Notes under the pieces: model-generated
Database searches by the model: none
What the model was told of the DNA's origin: nothing
What the model saw: only the letters and a program-made list of their open reading frames with translations
Program-made: the position numbers and the translations under genes
Source of the DNA: Acinetobacter sp. CS-2
GTDB lineage: Bacteria > Pseudomonadota > Gammaproteobacteria > Pseudomonadales > Moraxellaceae
DNA length: 64,000 nucleotides
Reading direction: 5' to 3'
NCBI RefSeq assembly: GCF_016599715.1
Contig: NZ_CP067019.1
Span: 2,232,001 to 2,296,000, forward strand
Shown here: positions 7,590 to 15,526 of the stretch, piece after piece
Layout: every line of letters begins with the position of its first letter
Numbering within the stretch: position 1 is the stretch's first letter

Positions 7590-8588
7590 ATGAAAGCAGC
7601 TTATATAACCCGCTACGGCAATATTAATGATGTACAAATTGATGAACAACCGAGACCATCTCTAACCGAAAATGCGGTTCTTGTTAAAGTGCATGCAGCC
7701 AGTATTAACCCACTCGACTTAAGAGTTTTAGAAGGTGAATTTAAAGCAATTCTGCCCGTCCGATTTCCTTTCATCTTAGGCAATGACTTTGCAGGTACTG
7801 TCGTAGAGGTAGGCTCGAAGGTGTCGCAATTTAAAGTCGGAGATGAAGTCTATGCCAAGACCGATCTGAATGGTGCTTTTGCAGAATATACAGTCGTTCA
7901 ACAGTCATCACTAGCGCTTAAGCCACAAAATATTTCGATGGAACTTGCAGCGTCTCTCCCGCTTGTTTCCTTGACTGCATGGCAAGCCTTGGTCGAAATT
8001 GCGAAAGTTAAAGCAGGACAAAAAGTATTAATTCATGCTGGTTCAGGCGGTGTCGGGTCAATTGCGATTCAGCTTGCCAAACATTTAGGTGCTACGGTTG
8101 CAACCACGACAAGTGAGAAAAATATTCCTTGGGTCAAAGCATTAGGTGCAGATACGATCATTGACTACAAAACGACTGATTTTGAGCAAGAACTTAAAGA
8201 CTACGATGTAGTTCTAGATACTCAAGGTGGAAAAATCTTAGAAAAATCACTGAACGTTCTTAAACGCGGTGGACGTCTTATTAGTATTTCAGGACCTCCC
8301 GATCATGCTTTTGCAGAGGCAGTTAATCCAAACTGGTTTCTAAAATGTGTTATTCCGCTTTTAAGTTGGTCAATCCGGCATAAAGCAAAAAAACGCGATA
8401 TTTCCTATTCATTTCTGTTTATGCAGCCGAATGGTCAACAGTTATCTGAAATTTCAAAATTAGTCGAGTCTGGAAAAATAAACCCAGTGGTCGATAAGAC
8501 TTATACATTTAGCGAGATTAAAGATGCTTTCCACTATGTAAATACTGGACGGGCAAAAGGCAAAGTCATTTTAAAAATTTCTGAATAA
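7590..8588 (+). CDS. NADP-dependent quinone oxidoreductase-type MDR enzyme
   Basis: 332-residue medium-chain dehydrogenase/reductase of the zinc-free quinone oxidoreductase group. The GroES-like N-terminal part contains NPLDLRVLEGEF and FPFILGNDFAGTVVEVG. The NADPH-binding part contains HAGSGGVGSIAIQLAKHLGA (about 149-168). The zinc ligands of alcohol dehydrogenases are absent. AGAGG precedes the ATG by seven bases. It ends 14 bases before the aldo/keto reductase start and so is translationally coupled or co-transcribed. Enzymes of this type reduce quinones or the double bond of enones. Confidence 0.87.
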   Translation: MKAAYITRYGNINDVQIDEQPRPSLTENAVLVKVHAASINPLDLRVLEGEFKAILPVRFPFILGNDFAGTVVEVGSKVSQFKVGDEVYAKTDLNGAFAEYTVVQQSSLALKPQNISMELAASLPLVSLTAWQALVEIAKVKAGQKVLIHAGSGGVGSIAIQLAKHLGATVATTTSEKNIPWVKALGADTIIDYKTTDFEQELKDYDVVLDTQGGKILEKSLNVLKRGGRLISISGPPDHAFAEAVNPNWFLKCVIPLLSWSIRHKAKKRDISYSFLFMQPNGQQLSEISKLVESGKINPVVDKTYTFSEIKDAFHYVNTGRAKGKVILKISE

Positions 8589-8602
8589 AAGTGGAGATAA
8601 AT

Positions 8603-9610
8603 ATGAATTATCAATTATTTGGTCAAACAGGTTTAAATGTTTCACAAATTGCTTTAGGGACTGGTAACTTTGGCACAGGTTGGGGGTATGGTTCCTCACA
8701 AGAAGACGCCAAATTAGTATTGGATGCATATCTGGATGTAGGCGGCAATTTTATAGACACAGCAGATGTTTATCAATTTGGACAATCTGAGCAAATTCTA
8801 GGTGACTTATTACAAGGTATTCGCCACGAGGTTGTCTTAGCCACTAAATTTTCGGATGGTGCTTCGCTTGATACCAATCAACTACATAAAGGAAATAGCC
8901 GAAAAGCAATGCTTTATTCAGTTGAGCAAAGTCTACGCAGATTGAAAACGGATTATATTGATCTTTACTGGGTACATCATCCTGATAATGTTACACCGAG
9001 CGAAGAAATTCTAAGAGGGCTAGAGGATTTGGCTCGTGCCGGAAAGATTCTCTATGCAGGTTTATCAAATTTTCCAGCATGGCGACTATCTCGTGCAGCA
9101 ACTATTGCAGAACTTAAAAATACAGTGCCTATTGCAGCGGCACAATTCCAACATAGTTTGGTCTATCGTGAGCCTGAAGCCGATTTAATTCCAGCTTCTC
9201 AAGCATTAGGATTAGGGATGGTGACATGGTCTCCTTTAGGTGGAGGAATGCTTACGGGTAAATATCGAAAGGGTGAAAAAGGCCGTGAAGAGGGTTTTGG
9301 CGGTAAGGTTTTTCAGCAAGAAAACTCGATTCAACGTACAGCAATTTTAGATGCAGTGCTTTCAATTGCTAATGAATTAAATGTATCTGCTGATCAGGTG
9401 GCGATTGCTTGGGCAGGTACACATGGAACTGTGCCAATTATTGGTCCAAAATCTCTACAACAAGCAAAAAGTAATTTAGGAGCAATTGATGTTGTATTGT
9501 CACCTGATCAAATCCAACTACTCGATTCAGTCAGTCAAATAATAACTTCAGATCAAAAGCGATTACCTATATTAAATATTGATGTAAAGCATAAAGCCAT
9601 TATTGCTTAA
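8603..9610 (+). CDS. Aldo/keto reductase
   Basis: 335-residue (beta/alpha)8 NADPH-dependent oxidoreductase. Catalytic residues are seen as Asp and Tyr in FIDTADVYQFGQSE, Lys in VLATKFSD, and His in DLYWVHHPD. WSPLGGGMLTGKY and GPKSLQQAKSNL bind the cofactor. I place the start at ATG 8603, since the upstream GTG at 8591 is part of the GTGGAG ribosome site. The organisation with the MDR gene suggests one transcript. The substrate is probably a small aldehyde or ketone. Confidence 0.88.
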   Translation: MNYQLFGQTGLNVSQIALGTGNFGTGWGYGSSQEDAKLVLDAYLDVGGNFIDTADVYQFGQSEQILGDLLQGIRHEVVLATKFSDGASLDTNQLHKGNSRKAMLYSVEQSLRRLKTDYIDLYWVHHPDNVTPSEEILRGLEDLARAGKILYAGLSNFPAWRLSRAATIAELKNTVPIAAAQFQHSLVYREPEADLIPASQALGLGMVTWSPLGGGMLTGKYRKGEKGREEGFGGKVFQQENSIQRTAILDAVLSIANELNVSADQVAIAWAGTHGTVPIIGPKSLQQAKSNLGAIDVVLSPDQIQLLDSVSQIITSDQKRLPILNIDVKHKAIIA

Positions 9611-9668
9611 ATTTTAGTCACTATATTAGACATTCTCAATTCTTAGTATTCAAACTGGACTTATAGTT

Positions 9669-10208
9669 ATGGAAGTAAATGACGTTCTCAAAGAATGGGA
9701 AGAAACTGAACAGAAAATTCTTAAGCATCTAGGCCCACCAGATTCTGTGCACTTATCAGAGTTAACTCAACGCTCAGGATTAGAGGTTTTTGAGGCTATT
9801 TTTTCTGGTGAGCTTCCCTCACCTCCAATTGGAGAAACGCTCGACTATATTCCTGTGCATATGGAATATGGGATTGCAGTCTTTCAAGGCCGACCACAAC
9901 GCAAACATTACAATCCATTAGGTAGTGTGCATGGGGGCTGGTTTTGTACTTTACTTGATTCAGCTGTTGCTTGCGCTATTCATACTACACTCCCTGCTGG
10001 GAAAGCTTATACCACGCTTGAACTCAAAGTAAATATGGTACGTGCACTAACAGATGCGACCCCTCTTGTACGAGCAGAGGGAAAAATCGTCCATGTCGGA
10101 CGCCAAACAGCGACTGCTGAAGGACGAATAATAGGGCCTGATGGAAAATTATATGCACATGCGACAACGACATGCCTTATTTTCGATGCTCCTGAAAAAA
10201 CATCATAA
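9669..10208 (+). CDS. PaaI-type hotdog-fold thioesterase
   Basis: 179 residues. The hotdog domain occupies about residues 55-175. The active-site signature is NPLGSVHGGWFCTLLDSAVA, followed by TTLELKVNMVRAL and AEGKIVHVGRQTATAEGRI, as in PaaI-type acyl-CoA thioesterases. The N-terminal ~50 residues are an extra segment. It lies 58 bases after the aldo/keto reductase in the same direction. It is likely to hydrolyse a CoA thioester, perhaps aromatic, but nothing fixes the substrate. Confidence 0.83.
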   Translation: MEVNDVLKEWEETEQKILKHLGPPDSVHLSELTQRSGLEVFEAIFSGELPSPPIGETLDYIPVHMEYGIAVFQGRPQRKHYNPLGSVHGGWFCTLLDSAVACAIHTTLPAGKAYTTLELKVNMVRALTDATPLVRAEGKIVHVGRQTATAEGRIIGPDGKLYAHATTTCLIFDAPEKTS

Positions 10209-10267
10209 CAAATTTTAAAAACGCAGATTTTTTGATTCAACATCATTATTAAATTTAGAGGTGTAAC

Positions 10268-11350
10268 ATGACAGATAAAACTCTTTTTAGTTCCTATCAA
10301 TTAGGCAACATTGAACTCAACAATCGTATTGTAATGGCTCCACTCACACGCAACCGCGCAGGGAAAGGACTTATACCAAGTGAGTTTGCTGCTGATTATT
10401 ATGCTCAGCGTGCTAGCGCAGGTCTTATTATTACAGAAGCGACCCAAGTTTCTCCACAAGCTCAAGGATATCAAGATACACCTGGGCTATACACGACTGA
10501 ACAAATTGATGCTTGGCGAAAAGTAACAAATGCCGTACATGCAAAGGGTGGAAAAATCTTTGTTCAATTATGGCATGTTGGGCGAATTTCTCATGTTGAT
10601 TTGCAACCTAATGGGGCAAGTCCTGTCGCCCCGTCAGCGATTCGGGCAGACACAAAGACTTTTGTAAATAATACATTTACTGAAGTATCTGAACCCCGAG
10701 CATTAGAATTATATGAAATTCCCGCCATTATTTCAGATTTCCGCCAAGCGGCAGCGAATGCCATTACTGCTGGATTTGATGGTGTTGAAATTCATGCTGC
10801 GAATGGATATTTACTAGAACAATTTATAAAAGATGGTGCCAACCAACGTACTGATATATATGGTGGATCTATCGAAAATCGAGCACGATTATTACTTGAA
10901 GTGGTTGAAGCTATAGTCAGTGAAATTGGTGCTCATCGAACAGGTGTCCGTATATCTCCTGTATCTCCTGCTAATGCTATAAGTTGTAGCGATCCTCAAC
11001 CTCAGTACAATTACATTACTGAACAACTCAATCAACTCGGTATCGTCTATTTGCATGTCGTTGAAGGTGCTACAGGCGGACCACGTAACATAGCGCCTTT
11101 CGATTACTCTGCTATACGCAACCGTTTTGAGCAGACCTATTTAGCCAATAATGGTTATGATTTAGAACTTGCGAATGCTCACCTTGAATCTGACGAAGCT
11201 GACCTATTTGCTTTTGGAAAATTATTTATTAGCAATCCAGACTTAGTTGAACGTTTAAAACACGGCCTTCCATTGGCTGAGTTAAATCCGGCAACATTGT
11301 ACGGTGGAGGGGCGGAAGGTTATACCGACTATCCCAGCTATATAGGTTAA
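10268..11350 (+). CDS. Alkene reductase, Old Yellow Enzyme family (NemA-like)
   Basis: 360-residue classical OYE flavoprotein, the normal length for NemA/YqjM-like enzymes. His176/Asn179 in IHAANGYLLEQFIKD form the substrate-binding pair. FMN contacts include MAPLTRNRA near the N terminus, QLWHVGRISH (~100-109) and YGGSIENR. The C-terminal FGKLFISNPDLVERL is also characteristic. GAGGTG precedes the ATG by five bases. It is the second OYE in this block, of a different subgroup from that at 2901. Such enzymes use NAD(P)H to reduce enones, nitro compounds or nitrate esters. Confidence 0.9.
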   Translation: MTDKTLFSSYQLGNIELNNRIVMAPLTRNRAGKGLIPSEFAADYYAQRASAGLIITEATQVSPQAQGYQDTPGLYTTEQIDAWRKVTNAVHAKGGKIFVQLWHVGRISHVDLQPNGASPVAPSAIRADTKTFVNNTFTEVSEPRALELYEIPAIISDFRQAAANAITAGFDGVEIHAANGYLLEQFIKDGANQRTDIYGGSIENRARLLLEVVEAIVSEIGAHRTGVRISPVSPANAISCSDPQPQYNYITEQLNQLGIVYLHVVEGATGGPRNIAPFDYSAIRNRFEQTYLANNGYDLELANAHLESDEADLFAFGKLFISNPDLVERLKHGLPLAELNPATLYGGGAEGYTDYPSYIG

Positions 11351-11471
11351 TGCATATAACGACTAACAGTGAATATTGTCTCGATGTAGTTATTCATTAT
11401 TAATAAATGACTTGTATTGAGGTTTTCTCAGCATTTGTATAAATAATTGATATGATCTTTGGCAAAAAATA

Positions 11472-11494
11472 AAGGAGGTAAATTACCTCCTTTT
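11472..11494. terminator. Intrinsic terminator hairpin
   Basis: AAAGGAGGTAA-AT-TTACCTCC-type hairpin with flanking A and T runs. It follows the alkene reductase and also lies just past the stop of a small gene remnant on the minus strand, so it could serve both. Confidence 0.65.
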
Positions 11495-11495
11495 G

Positions 11496-11556
11496 CTAAT
11501 TCAAAGCCTGTACCGACTGTTGCAACCGTTGCTGAATATCCTCAATAAAAACATTA
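11496..11556 (-). pseudogene. Possible C-terminal remnant of a regulator gene
   Basis: The minus strand reads VFIEDIQQRLQQSVQALN then a stop at 11498-11496, directly before a terminator hairpin. Upstream of 11556 the frame loses coding character. The end resembles the tail of a LysR-type regulator, but this is too short to be sure. The remaining bases to 11689 hold nothing I recognise. Confidence 0.3.
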
Positions 11557-11689
11557 TATTGTTTAAATTAATCGATTTTTAGCCTCTAACTGACTTAGAA
11601 TTTAAATAAAAATCATCGACTGTATCCAATCCCTCCTCAGAGTTTACTCTTCTGATAGATCTGATTTATTGAAATAAATAAATTAAAAT

Positions 11690-12033
11690 TTAACTCAAAC
11701 CAAAAGTCTTTCTAATACTTTTATCAACTGGGCCACTCGGCATAAATCGACGCAATTTACTTAATAAAGAGGCTTGCCCAGATGGTGTACGGCGCATTTG
11801 CCAATTATTGAGTGCCGCTGTAACAATTGTCTCAGCAACACTATCGGGCTGAGGTGCTTGATCAATCTGTTTTAAGATGGCATGAGTAGCTAAGTTGCGC
11901 TCATTGTCATATTCAGGAATTTTAGAACTTGCTAAAGGGCTATTCTTATCCAAATTGGTTTTAGTAAATGAAGGCTGAACAATTGATACACGAATTCCAA
12001 ATTGGCGAAGCTCATGATCTAAAGACTCAGATA
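11690..12033 (-). pseudogene. SDR gene remnant (3' part only)
   Basis: The frame reads SESLDHELRQFGIRVSIVQP, then FTKTNLDKNSPLA, then an 80-residue tail ending IRKTFGLS. This is the C-terminal third of a short-chain dehydrogenase. The cofactor-binding and catalytic YxxxK segments are missing. Near 12033 the sequence switches abruptly to the 3' part of an outer-membrane-factor gene on the other strand. The ATG nearest 11953 is internal and not a true start. Confidence 0.8.
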
Positions 12034-12363
12034 GCTAAAGGGCAAGAAGCTGAAATGCTTGCAGCCTATCAATTAGCCGTCTTACATGCAGCAGAAGATG
12101 TAGAAAATTCTTTAACAACCCTGTCCAAACAACAAGAGCAGTTAATCGCTCTTCAAGATGGAGAAAATGCATTAAAGCATGCACAGAAAATTGCTCTAAT
12201 TGCCTATAAAAAAGGGATTAACAGTCGAATAGAAGTATTAAAAGCAGATTCAAATGCTTTGCAATTTTCAGATAGAAAGCTTCAAGCACAAACTGATTCA
12301 GCCCTTGCCGCTGTAGCAGTTTACAAATCTCTGGGTGGCGGCTGGCAACCTCAAAAATTTTAA
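12034..12363 (+). pseudogene. Outer-membrane efflux factor remnant (C-terminal part)
   Basis: From about 12034 the plus strand encodes the last ~110 residues of a TolC/OprM-type outer-membrane channel: EMLAAYQLAVLHAAEDVENS, a heptad-rich helix with KIALIAYKKGINSRIEVL, and ALAAVAVYKSLGGGWQP at the end. The open frame extends back to 11968, but those first residues are antisense to the SDR remnant. The beta-barrel and most of the helical tunnel are gone. No RND or MFS partner remains beside it. Confidence 0.85.
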
Positions 12364-12414
12364 GACAACCCTATTGCAATTGTAGGCACATAATTCATAA
12401 AACGAGAATCTGTT

Positions 12415-12507
12415 ATGCTAGAACAATCCGTACGCCAGTCTTTAAGTACACACGATTTAAATCATGCCATCTTAAACGCCCCAATTCCCCTTGTAGTGGC
12501 ATTATAA
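12415..12507 (+). pseudogene. 30-codon gene stub
   Basis: A good-looking start (MLEQSVRQSLSTHDLNHAIL) opens 51 bases after the efflux-factor remnant and stops after 30 codons, exactly where the right copy of the imperfect repeat begins. It is likely the 5' end of a gene cut by the same event that placed the repeat. Its family is not recognisable. Confidence 0.35.
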
Positions 12508-12598
12508 ATATAGTTTGCTTTAGACAGCATTTTTTAAACTGCATTCCTTTATCTTCCGAATACAACTTAACGAAGCCAATTCAATCCAAATTTTAATG
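12508..12598. repeat. Imperfect direct repeat, right copy
   Basis: Matches 803-886 in the same orientation with the shared blocks ATATAGTTT, TTTAAACTGCATT and CCAATTNAATCCAA. It lies 74 bases from the 3' end of tRNA-Ser and overlaps the stop codon of the 30-codon stub. Confidence 0.5.
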
Positions 12599-12632
12599 TG
12601 GGGGTAGGTTGAGAGGTAAAACTACAGATAAA

Positions 12633-12664
12633 AAATAAGCCCTTGTAAAAACAAGGGCTTATTT
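12633..12664 (-). terminator. Terminator of tRNA-Ser
   Basis: AAATAAGCCCTTGT-AAAA-ACAAGGGCTTATTT forms a perfect 14-base-pair stem directly after the tRNA gene (minus strand). Confidence 0.8.
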
Positions 12665-12671
12665 AGATATT

Positions 12672-12761
12672 TGGCGGAAGCGGTGAGATTCGAACTCACG
12701 GAGGACTCACACCCTCGTCGGTTTTCAAGACCGGTGCATTAAACCGCTCTGCCACGCTTCC
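12672..12761 (-). tRNA. tRNA-Ser (anticodon TGA)
   Basis: 90 bases on the minus strand form a class II tRNA. The acceptor arm GGAAGCG pairs with CGCTTCC, the anticodon loop is CTTGAAA giving TGA, the variable arm is long, and there are a GTTCGAATC T-loop and an encoded CCA end. Its 3' end faces the accessory block at 1-12600, the orientation expected if the tRNA had served as an integration site. No integrase gene is visible in the window. Confidence 0.95.
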
Positions 12762-12851
12762 AATGGCGGCTATAATATAAATAAAATTCCATCTTGGCAA
12801 ATACTTTTCTATATTTTTCTTACCAACCGCTTAAAATAAAAACAAAATTTG

Positions 12852-13346
12852 TTAATCTGCTGAATTTTCAGGCTTTTCATAACGAATTTCATTCACATAC
12901 CAGAGTTTTTCACCCGATGGAGTCAGCACCTTTACTTCATCATCTACCTGCTTGCCCAGTAAAGCCCGTGCCATAGGTGAATCAATGGAAATATGCTGTG
13001 GATGATGATCATAAATTTCATCTACACCAACGATGCGCAAGGTTTTTTGCTCACCGTCCTCGTTTTCAATATCCACCCAAGCACCAAAATATACTTTGCC
13101 CTCTTGCTCAGGTGAAAAATCAATAATTTTGAGCTCTTCTAAACGCTTGCCCAAGTAACGGACACGACGGTCAATCTTGCGTAAAATTTGCTTGTTGTAT
13201 TGATAATCCGCGTTTTCCGATCGATCACCAAGACTCGCTGCCCAGTTCACTTTCCGGGTAATTTCTGGTCGCTCTTCGTGCCACAAGTATTGTAATTCTG
13301 CGACTAATTTGTCATGTCCAGCACGTGTAATTAAGTTAGATTTCAT
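12852..13346 (-). CDS. greB: Transcription elongation factor GreB
   Basis: 164 residues. The N-terminal coiled-coil finger contains GDRSENADYQYNK, the acidic tip that reaches the RNA polymerase active site. The C-terminal FKBP-like domain carries ISIDSPMARALLGK and DDEVKVLTPSG. The basic YNKQILRKIDRRVRYLGKRL helix and the starting KSNLITRAG distinguish it from GreA, which is encoded at 42768. It rescues backtracked RNA polymerase by stimulating transcript cleavage. It stands alone between tRNA-Ser and the transglycosylase gene. Confidence 0.95.
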   Translation of the reverse strand: MKSNLITRAGHDKLVAELQYLWHEERPEITRKVNWAASLGDRSENADYQYNKQILRKIDRRVRYLGKRLEELKIIDFSPEQEGKVYFGAWVDIENEDGEQKTLRIVGVDEIYDHHPQHISIDSPMARALLGKQVDDEVKVLTPSGEKLWYVNEIRYEKPENSAD

Positions 13347-13492
13347 GATGATTTTTGAAGTTTTGCTTACAATTTCTTTACAAGAATGAGCTATTCTATC
13401 CCGTATTTACACACAACTAAAGTTTATAAAATTAATTCTTCAATAAAATTAATTTGTTATGCTACATTTTTCTAAAAATTTTCGTACAAAAT

Positions 13493-13521
13493 TTGACAAG
13501 TATATTTTTCAGCCTTATTAT
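13493..13521 (+). promoter_or_regulatory. Sigma-70 promoter for the lytic transglycosylase gene
   Basis: TTGACA (13493-13498) and TATTAT (13516-13521) are separated by 17 bases. The implied transcript has a ~180-base leader to the ATG at 13710. It includes the palindrome ATGTAGAAATTCTACAT (13557-13573) and a GTCATTTTGAATGAC hairpin. The rest of the 363-base gap from 13347 shows no gene. Confidence 0.5.
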
Positions 13522-13709
13522 GCGCCCATGTTTTTAGTTTGCTTAATTTTTAATCTATGTAGAAATTCTACATGATTCTCCTTTTAATCCTATGTCATTT
13601 TGAATGACGTCATGACTGCCCAACCCTTATTGAATTTATCAAACTTGTAAAAGTCTGAGGCCTGTTTGCCTTTGCTTTTAGGGCATAAATTACTTGTAGC
13701 GGAGACAAC

Positions 13710-14819
13710 ATGCACAGTAGTTCAACTTCTGGGGCGAGGCTTTGCCTTAAACCTTTAACTTCTTCTCTCTCGTTAAAAATTCTTGCATTTAGCACCGTGT
13801 TATTTCCATTCCATAGTATCAATGCAAGTAAGTCATTCCAGTACGATGCTGTGGTCAGCGGTAAACAGCTCACCGTGGTTTCAGTTGAAAACCCAACCAC
13901 AGTATTTAAAGATGGCTCGCACCAGCATGGTTTTGGTTATGACCTGGCACGTAACTATGCCAACAGCTTGAATGTCAAGCTGGTGTTTAAAACTGTACCT
14001 GATAATGCCACAGCACTGAAATGGGTTTCACAAGGTAAAGCCAACTTTGCCATGACCACTGCAAATATCAGTGAAATTGAACAAAAGCGTTTAACCTCTT
14101 TTTCAGCAACCTGTGGTGATATAAGCAGCCTGCAACAGAATGGTCTAAATACCAGCCTGAACTGGGTCTTTAAACATGCAAATGATCCACTTGCCCAAAC
14201 TGCAAGTGGCTTTGTCTGTCAGGGCAAACAGTCTGGTACAATTCGCCAATTGGCATCGTTCTATAATCAGAATGTGGTACAAGAACATTCATGGGATAGT
14301 ATCCAACGTGACTTAAATCAGCGTATGCCGATTTATAAAGCCAGCTTTAAAAATACCGCAGCAAAATATGATTTAGATTGGCATTTGCTGGCAGCAATTG
14401 GTTATCAGGAATCGTATTTAAAACCGAATTCCGTTTCCCCGACCGGTGTTCGCGGATTGATGATGCTGACCAATAGCACTGCCAAAGCCATGGGGGTGAG
14501 TAACCGAACCGATCCGGCACAAAGTATTGAAGGCGGTGCGAAATATTACGACCAGATGTTAAGTCGATTTTCAGATGTCCCTTTGCCTGACCGTAACTGG
14601 TATGCGCTGGTTGCCTATAATATGGGACCGGGGGCAGTCGAGCAGATTCAAAACCGCATTCAGGCTCAAGATAAAAATCCGAACAACTGGGTTAACTTGT
14701 ATAGTTATTTAGAGCGTAACAAGGCCAGCAATGGTCGTTACCGTCAAGCGGTACAATATGTAACCCGTATCCGTGCCTATCTAGAACATATTAAAACTTC
14801 AGAGTTAGTAAATATTTAA
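13710..14819 (+). CDS. Periplasmic lytic transglycosylase with solute-binding-like N domain (MltF-like)
   Basis: 369 residues. A signal peptide covers about residues 1-40, then a reduced SBP_bac_3-like region spans about 52-200 (HGFGYDLARNYANSLNVKL, GKANFAMTTANISE). An SLT transglycosylase domain follows at about 215-355. The catalytic glutamate is Glu234 in AAIGYQESYLKPNSVSPTG, with GVRGLMMLTNSTA, AYNMGPGAVEQI and YVTRIRAYL motifs. It resembles MltF but the N-terminal module is about half the usual size, so it may have lost ligand binding. It cleaves peptidoglycan to 1,6-anhydro-muropeptides. GGAG sits before the ATG. Confidence 0.88.
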   Translation: MHSSSTSGARLCLKPLTSSLSLKILAFSTVLFPFHSINASKSFQYDAVVSGKQLTVVSVENPTTVFKDGSHQHGFGYDLARNYANSLNVKLVFKTVPDNATALKWVSQGKANFAMTTANISEIEQKRLTSFSATCGDISSLQQNGLNTSLNWVFKHANDPLAQTASGFVCQGKQSGTIRQLASFYNQNVVQEHSWDSIQRDLNQRMPIYKASFKNTAAKYDLDWHLLAAIGYQESYLKPNSVSPTGVRGLMMLTNSTAKAMGVSNRTDPAQSIEGGAKYYDQMLSRFSDVPLPDRNWYALVAYNMGPGAVEQIQNRIQAQDKNPNNWVNLYSYLERNKASNGRYRQAVQYVTRIRAYLEHIKTSELVNI

Positions 14820-14844
14820 TATCTTTCATAATATCTTCCAGATA

Positions 14845-14874
14845 AAAAAAGCTTACCCTAGGGTAAGCTTTTTT
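14845..14874. terminator. Bidirectional intrinsic terminator
   Basis: AAAAAAGCTTACCC-TA-GGGTAAGCTTTTTT-type perfect palindrome between the convergent transglycosylase and SCP2 genes. Confidence 0.88.
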
Positions 14875-14917
14875 GTGCTTAAAATAACTTAAGCGATAGT
14901 TCTGAAGCAAAAAGCCC

Positions 14918-15301
14918 TTAAACTGTTTGCTCAAGCACTTTTTTGAATAAATCTTTTTGCTCTTGGCTTGGCTTGGCTGTTTGTAAAGCCATCAATTGAG
15001 ACATATCGCCTTGAACTTTGATTTTACCAGTCATGAAGGCTTGCATTGCAGCAGCCATATCAAATTCAAGGAACACTTTACGCAGAGTTTCCCCATCCAT
15101 GTTCAACGTGGTTTTCGCATTTGAAGATAGACCTTTTTTGATTGCACCACCATCAAGAGACAATTCTGTATTGCCTTGAGCATCAGACACCACCAGGTTG
15201 ATGGCTAAATTTGCCAGTGCAGGTGGCAAGTTTAAATCACCAGCTTGCGCAGTTAATGTTTCTACAGTTGAAAACCAATCATCAGTTAAAAAGGCAGGCA
15301 T
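14918..15301 (-). CDS. SCP2 sterol-binding domain protein
   Basis: 127 residues consisting of one SCP2 domain: LAINLVVSDAQGNTELSLDG, TTLNMDGETLRKVFLEFDMA and AFMTGKIKVQGDMSQLMALQ are the typical strand and helix segments. These small soluble proteins bind fatty acyl or other hydrophobic ligands. AGGAAAGATC precedes the ATG. It is alone, convergent with the transglycosylase gene, and followed upstream by ttcA on the same strand 225 bases away. It is a better SCP2 match than the protein at 4170. Confidence 0.85.
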   Translation of the reverse strand: MPAFLTDDWFSTVETLTAQAGDLNLPPALANLAINLVVSDAQGNTELSLDGGAIKKGLSSNAKTTLNMDGETLRKVFLEFDMAAAMQAFMTGKIKVQGDMSQLMALQTAKPSQEQKDLFKKVLEQTV

Positions 15302-15485
15302 GATCTTTCCTCAATTTATTTGTGCATTTGTGTCGCCTATCCAGACAACATCTTTGTGAAGCTATTTTGCTTGAAGCTTGTTATAGCATGTAAAATTGTT
15401 TTCTGCTTAACGTTTTTTGTACGATGCGTTCAATTTTTAAGTTTTTAATACATTTATTAAAGAAATCAGATATATAAAGTTAAAT

Positions 15486-15520
15486 AAAATAGACACCAAT
15501 GCTAAAATTGGTGTCTAAAA
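15486..15520 (-). terminator. Terminator of ttcA
   Basis: TAGACACCAAT-GCTAAA-ATTGGTGTCTA, an 11-base-pair stem followed on the minus strand by TTTTATTT, just past the ttcA stop. Confidence 0.75.
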
Positions 15521-15526
15521 ATGCGC

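Noticed and set aside
11968-12033. N-terminal part of the open frame leading into the efflux-factor remnant
   Set aside because: These codons are antisense to the SDR remnant and come from the deletion junction, not from a genuine gene start.
13610-13900. 96-codon minus-strand frame overlapping the transglycosylase start
   Set aside because: It covers the promoter leader and signal peptide of the real gene; no family resemblance.
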